Positions 25,860-34,302 of a DNA stretch of 64,000 nucleotides are shown piece by piece. Every line of letters starts with the position of its first letter. Position 1 is the first letter of the stretch. The stretch lies in assembly GCF_000014745.1 (NCBI RefSeq), contig NC_008347.1, positions 1,807,501 through 1,871,500 of the forward strand. The letters run 5' to 3'. Under the pieces are notes generated by a model. The model worked only from the letters and a program-made list of their open reading frames with translations, did no database searches and had not been told where the DNA came from. A program made the translations under genes and the position numbers. The stretch comes from Maricaulis maris MCS10. GTDB taxonomy: Bacteria > Pseudomonadota > Alphaproteobacteria > Caulobacterales > Maricaulaceae.

Positions 25860-27236
25860 TTGGACCTCATGCAACTCGTCAGCGATGTCATTCTGGAAGA
25901 CCGCCCACAGACCGAGCCCGGCTTCGGTGCGACCTATCCGGGCTTTGACGACTTCAAACTGTGGGATCCGGCTGCCTGGACATCGGGCCATCCGCACGAC
26001 TTCTTCAGGAAGATGCGCGAACAGGCGCCGGTGATGTGGCAGAGCGCCGACAAGTCGAAGGCCGGCTATTGGTCGGTTACACGCTATGACGACATCAAGA
26101 CGGTCGAACTGGCACCAGAGATCTATTCCTCGGAACGCGGCAGCATCAACATGTTCGTGATGCCGCGGAAGGAATGGAAGCCCAAGAAGCTGATCCCCGC
26201 CGCCTTCAACTCGATCATCAACCTGGATCAGCCGCATCACATGCAGATGCGGATCCAGCAAAAGGACTTCTTCATCCCGCGCTTTGTCTCTGAACTGCAA
26301 GAGCGTGTCGATGCGAAGATTGATGACCTGCTCGACGAGATGGAAAGACGCGGCCCGGTCGTGGATTTCGTGAAACTGTTCTCGCAGGAACTGCCGCTCT
26401 TCACGCTGTGCGAGATGCTCGGTGTCGATGAGGCGGACCGGCCGAAGATCATTGAGTGGATGCATTATCTCGAACTGGCCAACCAGTATTTCGTCAATCC
26501 CTGGTCCCTGCTGTCTCGACGTCCCTGGTTCCCGATCAAATTCTATCACCATGTCAACGCGATGTTTGCCTATGGCGAGCGCGTCATGGCCGAGCGACGG
26601 GCCAATCCGCGCCGCGACCTGATGACCGCGATTGCCAATACCGAGATGGCCGGCAAGCCCCTGCCCCAGGAGTATCTGGACGGGTCCTGGCTGCTCATCA
26701 TCTTCGCCGGCAATGACACCTCGCGAAACTCGCTGTCCGGGACCATCCGCCTGATGACCCAATTCGAAGACCAGCGTGAGGCGATCCTGTCAGACCCATC
26801 CCTGATCCCGGCGATGACCAATGAAGCCCTGCGCATGATTTCTCCGGTTCAGCACATGCGTCGCACGGCCATGGAAGACACCGAGCTCAACGGTCAGCGC
26901 ATCGCCAGGGACGAGAAGGTTGTCCTTTGGTATCCGGCTGCCAATCGGGACCCGTCGGTCTTTCCCGACCCGGACCGTTTCGACATGACCCGGGAGAATG
27001 GCGACAAGCACCTGGCTTTTGGCCATGGCGCCCACAAATGCCTCGGTAGCCGGATTGCCCAGATGCAATTGCAATCGGCTTTCCGCAAGATTTTCGAACG
27101 CTTCCCGAAGATTGCCTGGACAGGCCGACAGACCATCGCGCCGAATACGCTGGTCCACGCCATCTCTTCGCTTGAGGTCAATCTCTATGGCCGCGACGGC
27201 GAACGCCCGCGTCCGGTGCAAGAGCGATGGCCGTGA
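25860..27236 (+). CDS. cytochrome P450
   Basis: A 458-aa soluble P450. The I-helix AGNDT is at residues 283-287, ExxR is E322-R325 (EALR), the heme loop is FGHGAHKCLG with Cys394, and the PxPxRFD block precedes it. The TTG at 25860 has AGGA a few nt upstream; ATG 25869 in frame is the alternative. The sequence resembles CYP families that hydroxylate steroid or terpenoid/alkyl chains, but the substrate is not shown. No ferredoxin or reductase is adjacent, so redox partners lie elsewhere. An SMP-30-like hydrolase follows 80 bp later. Confidence 0.92.
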   Translation: MDLMQLVSDVILEDRPQTEPGFGATYPGFDDFKLWDPAAWTSGHPHDFFRKMREQAPVMWQSADKSKAGYWSVTRYDDIKTVELAPEIYSSERGSINMFVMPRKEWKPKKLIPAAFNSIINLDQPHHMQMRIQQKDFFIPRFVSELQERVDAKIDDLLDEMERRGPVVDFVKLFSQELPLFTLCEMLGVDEADRPKIIEWMHYLELANQYFVNPWSLLSRRPWFPIKFYHHVNAMFAYGERVMAERRANPRRDLMTAIANTEMAGKPLPQEYLDGSWLLIIFAGNDTSRNSLSGTIRLMTQFEDQREAILSDPSLIPAMTNEALRMISPVQHMRRTAMEDTELNGQRIARDEKVVLWYPAANRDPSVFPDPDRFDMTRENGDKHLAFGHGAHKCLGSRIAQMQLQSAFRKIFERFPKIAWTGRQTIAPNTLVHAISSLEVNLYGRDGERPRPVQERWP

Positions 27237-27316
27237 TGACGACCTGACGCCCTACGATAACACTGGGCCTGGCCGACAAGATGGGTTTAGCTGTGGCACT
27301 GTTTCAGGAGGGTTGA

Positions 27317-28390
27317 ATGCGGATAGTCCTGATGGTCCTGGCGGGCCTGGTCATCGTGATGGGTCTGGCGACCTATGGCCCCGGCTCGATCGACGCCATG
27401 CGGATGGTCGTGCCCCCGCCCGACCCACGCCTGGACGGGCTGTTCGAAACCACCCGACCTGTGACGCGGACGGAAATGCCGGAGCTTCACGGCGCCGAGG
27501 ATCTCGAGCCGGGCCCGGATGGCCGACTTTACGCTTCGCTGGCCGATGGCCGCATCATGGCGCGGGATGTCGAGGGGCACTGGACCCAGGTCGCCGACAC
27601 CGGCGGGCGGCCGCTGGGTCTGAGCTTTGCTCCCGATGGCACCTTGTTTGTCGCGGATGCGCTGCGTGGCTTGTTGCGCCAGACACCCGATGGCTGGGAA
27701 ACCTGGATCGCTTCAGCCCGGGATGGCGGCGAACTGGTCTTTGCTGACGACCTCACCGTGCTGGACGATGGCCGCATCATCCTCACCGATGCCTCGCTAC
27801 GCCATGGCTATGGCGCCCATCTGACATCCTTCCTGGAAGGCGAGCAGACGGGACGCATCCTGATGGTCACCGGCCCCGACGACATGTCCGAACTGGTTGG
27901 CGGCCTGGGCTTTATCAACGGGGTCGATCACGACCCTCTGACGGGCCTGGTCTATATCAATGAAACCTGGACCGGCCGTATCTGGCAGCTCGATCCGGAC
28001 AGTGGCGATCTGGACATTCTGATCGAAGGCCTGCCCGGCTATCCAGACAATCTGGAATTTGACGCCGAGACCGGCCTGATCTGGACCGCCATGCCTTCGC
28101 CGCGTGCCGTCGACCTGGAAGCTTTGCATGCCCGCCCCCTGGTCAAACGCCTGGTCTGGCGCTGGCTGCAGCTGGCCGGTCTGCCGCCATTGCCCGATAC
28201 CCCCGCCATGGCGATCGCCGTTGATACTGACGGCCAGGCAGTCTTCGGCCTGACCGGGCCATCCGACGGCGCCGAAGGTACGACAACGGCCTTGGTCTGG
28301 CAGGGCGAGTTATGGACGTCCGGCCTGGCCCGTGACGGCATTACCGTCTTCGAGGCACCGGACGCCACGATCGGGGACGCGACGAACTAG
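27317..28390 (+). CDS. SMP-30/strictosidine synthase-like beta-propeller protein
   Basis: A 357-aa protein with an N-terminal TM (IVLMVLAGLVIVMGLATYG) followed by a six-blade propeller of the SMP-30/strictosidine synthase type. Visible motifs are ARPLGLSFAPDG-like GRPLGLSFAPDG, FINGVDHDPLTGLVYINET and GYPDNLEFD. The start ATG follows AGGAGGG. Such proteins are lactonases or hydrolases on the membrane, or carry plant-like alkaloid-lactone activities. The stop TAG shares the CTAG with the convergent peptidase gene. Confidence 0.85.
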   Translation: MRIVLMVLAGLVIVMGLATYGPGSIDAMRMVVPPPDPRLDGLFETTRPVTRTEMPELHGAEDLEPGPDGRLYASLADGRIMARDVEGHWTQVADTGGRPLGLSFAPDGTLFVADALRGLLRQTPDGWETWIASARDGGELVFADDLTVLDDGRIILTDASLRHGYGAHLTSFLEGEQTGRILMVTGPDDMSELVGGLGFINGVDHDPLTGLVYINETWTGRIWQLDPDSGDLDILIEGLPGYPDNLEFDAETGLIWTAMPSPRAVDLEALHARPLVKRLVWRWLQLAGLPPLPDTPAMAIAVDTDGQAVFGLTGPSDGAEGTTTALVWQGELWTSGLARDGITVFEAPDATIGDATN

Positions 28391-28827
28391 TCAACAATGC
28401 CCCAGACAACTGCCGTCCCGGCGCCACCCTTCTGGGTTTTTACCTCCCGCCGCATGCGGGGGTCAAAGCTGATATGATTGATACGGCGCGAGGCCTCATA
28501 GATCAGCTGGTCAAAGGCCAGGGGCGAGGCCTCAAGCGCGCGCGCCACATCAACCGGCTCCATGCCCTTGACCGAGAAGTCCGCAGCATAGCCCAGGGCA
28601 TGGGCGGAATTGCTGACGCCGCCCACCGCCTTGTTGACCACGGGATTTCGGTATCCCGATGTGATGGTGATGGCCCGGTCGCCCAAAATCCGTCGAACCT
28701 GCTCCATGCCACAGGCCAGGCCGTGCAGGGCCCTCATGTGCGGCTCGTCGGGGGTATTGGGGTCACCGAGCTCATCGGCCGTGTCGGACCGGGTAAACTC
28801 GTCCAGCTTGAAATTGCGGCTCAACAT
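28387..28827 (-). CDS. D,D-/L,D-carboxypeptidase-like protein (peptidase M15A family)
   Basis: A 146-aa protein starting MLSRNFKLDEFTRSD at ATG 28827 after GGAGAG. The M15A/DUF882 zinc-peptidase fold is seen in ITSGYRNPVVN, SAHALGYAADFS (His and Asp ligands) and INHISFD. There is no signal peptide, so it may be phage-like endolysin or cytoplasmic. It ends tail-to-tail with the propeller gene in a shared CTAG. Confidence 0.85.
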   Translation of the reverse strand: MLSRNFKLDEFTRSDTADELGDPNTPDEPHMRALHGLACGMEQVRRILGDRAITITSGYRNPVVNKAVGGVSNSAHALGYAADFSVKGMEPVDVARALEASPLAFDQLIYEASRRINHISFDPRMRREVKTQKGGAGTAVVWGIVD

Positions 28828-29032
28828 GTATCTCTCCAATGCGTTCCGGCCAATCCGTTCAGGCCAATACGGTCAGGCATGATGCCCAGTATAGCGCAAA
28901 ACCCCTCGCACGCAGAAGGTGTATCTCGACAGGCCCGAATGACCGCCATGCGGCCACAAGTGTCATCCGCCCTCGTGCCCGCCAGTCCCTGCCGCTAGCC
29001 TCGCCGACGACCACAGCAAAGGACCGGTCACC

Positions 29033-29923
29033 ATGAACCCAACACCGGACGGACCAGCGCCCCAACGTTTCCGGCATGCGCTTCCCGACGGCCACCTGGC
29101 CGGGCTGGCCTGGCCCGCCCCCGACAAGCCGCGACTGGTCTTCATCCATGCCAACGGGTTCTGCGCCAGCGCCTACCGCTCGGTCCTGTCCCGCCTGGCG
29201 GCCGATTTCGATATTCTGGCTCCTGACCTGCGCGGTCATGGCACATCGCGCCTGCCCGTTGATCCGGACCGGCATCACAACTGGCACATTTATGTCCGCG
29301 ACATTTGTGCCTGGCTCGGCGCACTCGATCGTCCGGCCGATGCGCTGGCCGGTCATTCCATGGGTGCCATCATCGCGATGATGAGCGCTGCACGCCAGGA
29401 CCAGCCGACATCGCTGGCACTGGTGGAGCCGGTGGTCATGCCTTCGATCGTCTATCTGACCGCACGAAGCCCGTTTCGCGGCATCATGCGCGGACGGATC
29501 GCAATCGCCAATGCGGCCCGCAAACGCTATGACGGCTGGCCCGCCCGCAGCGACGCCGCCAAACGCTATGCCCGCCACAAGACCTTTCGAAACTGGGCCG
29601 ACGGCGTGCTCGATGATTATCTGGAAGACGGGCTGATGTCCGATGGTGAGGGCGGTGTGCGCCTGTCCTGCAATCCGATGTGGGAGGCCGCCAATTACGA
29701 GGCTCAGGGTCATGATATCGGCGCATCGCTGGATCAGGCCTCCGGACCGATCCATGTTCTCAAAGCCGAACACGCGTCCACCATTATCAATCGCCGGGCG
29801 CTAACCGGGCGCGGAATCGGCATCGACCTCCTGGCCGGCGCCGGCCATCTCGCGCCAATGGAAGCGCCCGGGCCCGTCGCCGACTGGATCGCCACTCGCC
29901 TGACCGCGCCCCGACCGGATTGA
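29033..29923 (+). CDS. alpha/beta hydrolase
   Basis: A 296-aa alpha/beta hydrolase. An oxyanion HANGFCASAY lies near residue 39, the nucleophile elbow GHSMGA near residue 108, and the catalytic His in GAGHLAPMEAP near the end. It belongs to the short-chain esterase/epoxide-hydrolase group. It lies 54 bp upstream of the crotonase and is probably co-transcribed. The substrate is unknown. Confidence 0.88.
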   Translation: MNPTPDGPAPQRFRHALPDGHLAGLAWPAPDKPRLVFIHANGFCASAYRSVLSRLAADFDILAPDLRGHGTSRLPVDPDRHHNWHIYVRDICAWLGALDRPADALAGHSMGAIIAMMSAARQDQPTSLALVEPVVMPSIVYLTARSPFRGIMRGRIAIANAARKRYDGWPARSDAAKRYARHKTFRNWADGVLDDYLEDGLMSDGEGGVRLSCNPMWEAANYEAQGHDIGASLDQASGPIHVLKAEHASTIINRRALTGRGIGIDLLAGAGHLAPMEAPGPVADWIATRLTAPRPD

Positions 29924-29977
29924 TTCGGGAAGCAGGGCCAACAAGCACCAAGACACCCGTCAGACAGGGAGACTGAC

Positions 29978-30787
29978 ATGACGCAGCACGAACGATTTTC
30001 CGACCGCGTGACCGTCGCAGTCACGGACCGGGTCGCGCATGTCGAACTGGACCGTCCTGACAAGCTCAACGCCATCGACCCAGCCATGTTTGAAGGCCTT
30101 CACGAGGCCGGGCAGTTCCTCGCCGCGCGCGATGATGTGCGGGCCGTTGTCCTGAGCGGGCGCGGACGAATGTTCTGCGCCGGGCTCGATTTCGGCAGTT
30201 TCGCCGCCATGGCTGGTGACACCGGCGCGCTGGACCCGCTGGAGAAGCGCACCCACGGCCTCGCCAACATGCCACAACAGGCCTGCCTGCAATGGCGAGA
30301 CCTGCCGGTTCCGGTCATCGCTGCTATCCAGGGCGGCGCCCTTGGCGGCGGACTCCAGATCGCCCTGGGCGCCGATATTCGGCTGGTGACAAAGGATGCC
30401 CGATTGTCGATCGCCGAGATCCGGTGGGGCCTGGTACCCGATATGGGCGGATGTGTTGTCCTGCCCGGACTGATGCGCGAGGACCAGATCCGGGAGCTGA
30501 CCTATACCGGACGCGACGTGGCGGGCAGCGAAGCCGTCTTGCTTGGGTTGGCGACCCGGATTGCCGATGATCCGGTCGCCGAGGCCTTCACCCTGGCGAC
30601 CCGTATTGCGGGACAAAGCCCGTCTGCCATGCGGGCGGCGAAACGACTGCTGACCATTGCCGCCAGCGCCGACCCGGCCACGGTCCTCATGGCCGAGTCG
30701 CGCGAGCAATCAGCCCTGATGGGCAATGCCGATCAGGTCGAAGCGGTCATGGCACATTTGGAAAAGCGGGCCCCGGTGTTCGACTGA
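29978..30787 (+). CDS. enoyl-CoA hydratase/isomerase family protein
   Basis: A 269-aa crotonase. The oxyanion segments are RGRMFCAGLDF and GGALGGGLQIALGADIRL. At the position of the first catalytic Glu of classic hydratases this protein has Gln127, while the second (Glu147 in SIAEIRWGL) is kept. This pattern favours an isomerase or other crotonase reaction rather than standard hydration. ATG 29978 follows AGGGAGAC. Confidence 0.88.
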   Translation: MTQHERFSDRVTVAVTDRVAHVELDRPDKLNAIDPAMFEGLHEAGQFLAARDDVRAVVLSGRGRMFCAGLDFGSFAAMAGDTGALDPLEKRTHGLANMPQQACLQWRDLPVPVIAAIQGGALGGGLQIALGADIRLVTKDARLSIAEIRWGLVPDMGGCVVLPGLMREDQIRELTYTGRDVAGSEAVLLGLATRIADDPVAEAFTLATRIAGQSPSAMRAAKRLLTIAASADPATVLMAESREQSALMGNADQVEAVMAHLEKRAPVFD

Positions 30788-30800
30788 CGGAGCGAGGTCC

Positions 30801-31460
30801 TCAGTCTTCTGCCCACTGCCGCAAGAGATTGGCCTTCGTCTTGAGGACCAGGTCCAGCTCGCGGGTCTTGCCATCACGTGCAAACAGCGCGGCGGAGACC
30901 TGATCGAGGTCAAACAGGATTTCGCGCTGATCCGGTCGCCGGACCAGACTGCGCACCCAGCCCACAACAGCCACGCGCTCACCACGTGTCACCGGCGCGA
31001 CCTGATGGATCGCCGATGTCGCATAGACGACTGCATCGCCAGCCGCGAGCTTGATCTCGGTTTCGCCATCGGGTCCGTCCATGACCAGTTCGCCGCCGTC
31101 ATAGCTGTCCGGATCACTGAGAAAGAGTGTGAAGGACAGGTCGGCTCGACGTCCGCCCATCAGCGCGTCATCGATATGCGGTCCGTAGGCCATGCCGTCC
31201 CGGTAACGCGAGACGAGTATCCTCGACAGGGTCTTGGGCCGGGCGAAGCTGACAAACCCGGCATGAGCCATCAAAGCCTTGCGGACCTCGCTGCGGACCG
31301 TATCGACCCGCGCTCCGGCCTCGAGCTGTTCATTGGCCTTAACGGCTCGCGCCACCTGCCCCGCCGTCGTGCCCCCATCGACGAAACCACCCTGCCCGAT
31401 CAGGTCGCGTAAATGATCTACCTGTTCGGACGGACAGACTTTTTGCAGATGAATGAGCAT
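30801..31460 (-). CDS. Fe2+/2-oxoglutarate-dependent PKHD-type hydroxylase
   Basis: A 219-aa protein of the PiuC/YbiX group. The iron ligands are visible as YGPHIDDAL (His and Asp) and SAIHQVAPVTRGER (distal His, with Arg for 2-oxoglutarate). Such enzymes often sit beside TonB-dependent siderophore receptors and are iron regulated; here the receptor is 2.9 kb away. The start is ATG 31460. It faces the adjacent lipoprotein gene head to head. Confidence 0.9.
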   Translation of the reverse strand: MLIHLQKVCPSEQVDHLRDLIGQGGFVDGGTTAGQVARAVKANEQLEAGARVDTVRSEVRKALMAHAGFVSFARPKTLSRILVSRYRDGMAYGPHIDDALMGGRRADLSFTLFLSDPDSYDGGELVMDGPDGETEIKLAAGDAVVYATSAIHQVAPVTRGERVAVVGWVRSLVRRPDQREILFDLDQVSAALFARDGKTRELDLVLKTKANLLRQWAED

Positions 31461-31553
31461 GGCCGTTCCTGCGATTGATTGTCATGTACTCAAAAAGCGG
31501 ATACCCGTTTATGCCATCGAAATGCACAAAAACCATCTGTGAAGGGAAGTATC

Positions 31554-32411
31554 ATGGGCATCAAGCGGCGCACTCGTATCTGGACGTCGGTCGGCACAGC
31601 GGCATTGCTGGGCGGGCTGGCCGGGTGCAGCAATCCTGCCGAAACGCCTGCGAGCCCCGAAGGGCACCAGGATCTGGCCGCCAACCACGCCCCGGCCCCG
31701 ACGTTTTCCGAGGGTGAAGGTGAAGGCCAAGGCGGCGGCTCTGGTGGTGAGTTTGGCATTGATCCGGCCGAGGCCGAACGCAATCCGGTCGTTTACCTGA
31801 TCGCTCTGGAAGTGATGCGGGCTCACTATCTCGCCGGGATTGACGCGCTCGAAGCCGGCGAACGGACTGCCGGCGCCGAGATGTTCGCCCATCCGATCGC
31901 CGAGATCTACATCGACTTCGAGCCGGTGCTCGAGGCGCAAGGGGCTCCTCTGTTCGGCGACGCCATGACCGACGCCTCGGTCGCCCCGTATAGCGGCGAA
32001 AGTGACGAGGCCATTGCCGCCTACGTCACAAACGTCATCGACTCGATTGATGCCGCGTCGGCATTCGCACCTCGCGGGCAGATCTCCCCCGCCGGTGTGC
32101 ATGCGCGCGTCCTGAGCGACCTGATCGAGCGCGCCGTCCTGCAATACGAAGTCCTCGCCACCAATCCCGATGCACAGGAACCCTATCTCGATGGCTATGG
32201 ATTCAGCCGGGCCGCGCAGCGCTATGCTGGAAACCATCTGGAACAGATCGCCGAAGCGGATGCCGACATGGCGCTTGACCTGGGCCGGACGATCTCCGCT
32301 ATCGGGCGCGTCTTCCCGACCGCGACACGTCCCGCAGAGCTTGCGGGCGATAGCGCCGCACTGACGGCAATGGCCGCCGATATCCGCCGGGGCGCCGACG
32401 CCATGCGGTGA
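31554..32411 (+). CDS. exported lipoprotein of unknown function
   Basis: A 285-aa protein starting MGIKRRTRIW at ATG 31554 after GAAGGGAAG. The lipobox GLAGC ends the signal and a Gly/Glu-rich linker (GEGEGQGGGSGGEFG) follows. The rest is alpha-helical, with repeated NPVVYLIALEVMRAHYL and VLSDLIERAVLQYE-type helices that recall imelysin/EfeO-like iron proteins, but the GxHxxE motif is not seen. It is divergent from the PKHD hydroxylase, which fits a role in metal uptake; that is inference. Confidence 0.7.
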   Translation: MGIKRRTRIWTSVGTAALLGGLAGCSNPAETPASPEGHQDLAANHAPAPTFSEGEGEGQGGGSGGEFGIDPAEAERNPVVYLIALEVMRAHYLAGIDALEAGERTAGAEMFAHPIAEIYIDFEPVLEAQGAPLFGDAMTDASVAPYSGESDEAIAAYVTNVIDSIDAASAFAPRGQISPAGVHARVLSDLIERAVLQYEVLATNPDAQEPYLDGYGFSRAAQRYAGNHLEQIAEADADMALDLGRTISAIGRVFPTATRPAELAGDSAALTAMAADIRRGADAMR

Positions 32412-32554
32412 GCCGGCAGAGATGGCGAGCAGGACAGGACCGCCTGGAACGACCGACAGGTCCCCTGGTTTTTGCGAACGCGCACAGTTGGCTGACCTGA
32501 CAACGCCCCGGTTTGGCTGATATAGGCGGGGCAGATTGTCATCCACGGATACCC

Positions 32555-33490
32555 ATGCCCCGCTTTCTGGTCGCCGCCCTCTACAAATTCGCCCCGCTCG
32601 ATGCCGACGGAAAACTGCAAGCTGATCTGAAGTCAGCCTGTGAGCACCATAATGTTTTCGGCACCCTGTTGCTGGCGCCGGAAGGAATCAATGGCACGAT
32701 TGCTGGTCCCAGTGCGGGTGTGCACGTCATTCTGGCAGAGCTGCGCGCCTTGCCTGGCTTCGACACGCTCGAGCACAAGGAAAGCCATGCCGACACACAG
32801 CCCTTCTTGCGGATGAAGGTGCGCTTGAAGCGTGAAATCGTGACCATGGGCGTGACCGATATCGACCCGGTGGATGATGTTGGAACCTATGTCGAGCCGG
32901 AAGACTGGAACGATCTGATCTCCGCACCGGATGTGGTCACCATCGATACGCGCAATGACTATGAAGTCCGCATCGGCCAGTTCGAAGGCGCGATCAATCC
33001 GCATACCGTCTCCTTCCGCGAGTTTCCCGACTGGTTCCGCCAGTTCAGGGAAACCCGCCCCGATGCCCGTATCGCCATGTACTGCACCGGCGGCATCCGC
33101 TGCGAGAAGGCGACCGCGTTTGCCCGCATGGAAGGCGTCGACGATGTCTTTCACCTCAAGGGCGGTATCCTGAAATATCTCGAGACCGTACCGGAAGCGC
33201 AGAGCCGCTGGCGCGGTGAGTGCTTCGTTTTCGATCGCCGCGTGGCAGTGAAACACGGGCTGGAGCTGGGCTCGCACACGCTCTGCCATGCCTGTCGCGA
33301 GCCGTTGGGCCCGGAAGACCTGCGCTCGCCGGACCATGTTGTCGGCGTCTCCTGCCCCCACTGTGTAGAGGGTCGCACACCCGAGCAAAGGGAGCGCTAT
33401 GCCGAACGCCATCGCCAGGAGGAAATGGCGCGGGCCCGCGGTGAATGGCATCTGGGCCAGCCGGGAGCCGTCCGGGAGACCGATGGATGA
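32555..33490 (+). CDS. trhO: tRNA uridine-34 hydroxylase TrhO (rhodanese-like)
   Basis: A 311-aa protein. The start is ATG 32555 ([12 protein letters not shown]), while the frame is open from 32513. The N-terminal UPF0176 domain ([16 protein letters not shown]) is followed by a rhodanese domain with active Cys in [10 protein letters not shown], and the tail has [11 protein letters not shown] plus a CPHC zinc-like pair. TrhO converts U34 of tRNA to 5-hydroxyuridine. The stop overlaps the GST start as ATGA. Confidence 0.93.
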
Positions 33491-34107
33491 GCACCGGCCT
33501 GCCCATCCTCTACTCCTTCCGTCGATGTCCCTATGCGATGCGCGGCCGCCTCGCCCTGGACGTCAGTGGTCTTGGGGTCGAGCACAGGGAAATCCTGCTG
33601 CGCGACAAGCCTCAAGCCATGCTCGACGCCTCTCCGAAAGGCACGGTTCCGGTCCTTGTCCTGGATGATGGCCGTGTCATAGAGGAAAGCCTGGAGGTCA
33701 TGTTGTGGGCGCTGGGCCAGAATGACCCCGAGAACTGGCTGGAAGGGCGGGAGAGATCACTGGACCTCATCGCCGCCTGTGACGACCAGTTCAAACCCCA
33801 TCTCGACCGATACAAGTATGCGACCCGGTATGAAGGCGCCGATCCGCTCGAACACCGCGCCGCCGCGAGCGAGTTTGTGACAGTGCTGGACAAGCGCCTG
33901 CAGCAACATCGCTGCCTCACCGGTGACCGCGACCGATTGGCCGATTACGGAATTTTCCCCTTCATCCGCCAGTTCGCCAACACCGATCGCGACTGGTTTG
34001 ACGCGCAATCATGGGCCGCGCTGAAGTCCTGGTTGGCCCGCCACCTCGGATCGGAACGTTTTGCCAGGATCATGGAAAAACACCCCCTCTGGTCCGGGAC
34101 CGGTTGA
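33487..34107 (+). CDS. glutathione S-transferase-like protein
   Basis: A 206-aa protein starting at ATG 33487, overlapping trhO. The thioredoxin-type N-domain begins [17 protein letters not shown] with CPY as in omega-class or glutaredoxin-like GSTs. It then has [12 protein letters not shown] and ESLEVM (the ES glutathione motif), and an all-helical C-domain. It is cytoplasmic and translationally coupled with trhO. Confidence 0.85.
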
Positions 34108-34184
34108 TTTCACCCATCAACGGGTCGTCCGGAGGTGATGCGTCAATCCCACACTTCACGAGCATTTCTTGCTGCGCCGCAACA

Positions 34185-34201
34185 TTTCTGTGTCACAGAA
34201 A
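34185..34201. promoter_or_regulatory. 17-bp inverted repeat upstream of the TonB receptor
   Basis: TTTCTGTG (34185-34192) and CACAGAAA (34194-34201) are perfect arms around one T. It lies 102 bp upstream of the receptor ATG. It is operator-like; no regulator is identifiable. Confidence 0.4.
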
Positions 34202-34302
34202 CGAAATATCCGTTATCGGAGCGTCCATTCTTGCTGCAGCGGCGCGAAGTATCCCCAATTCGCCCGTCGCAGCCACTTTTGATTGGCTCGAAAGACACCC
34301 TC

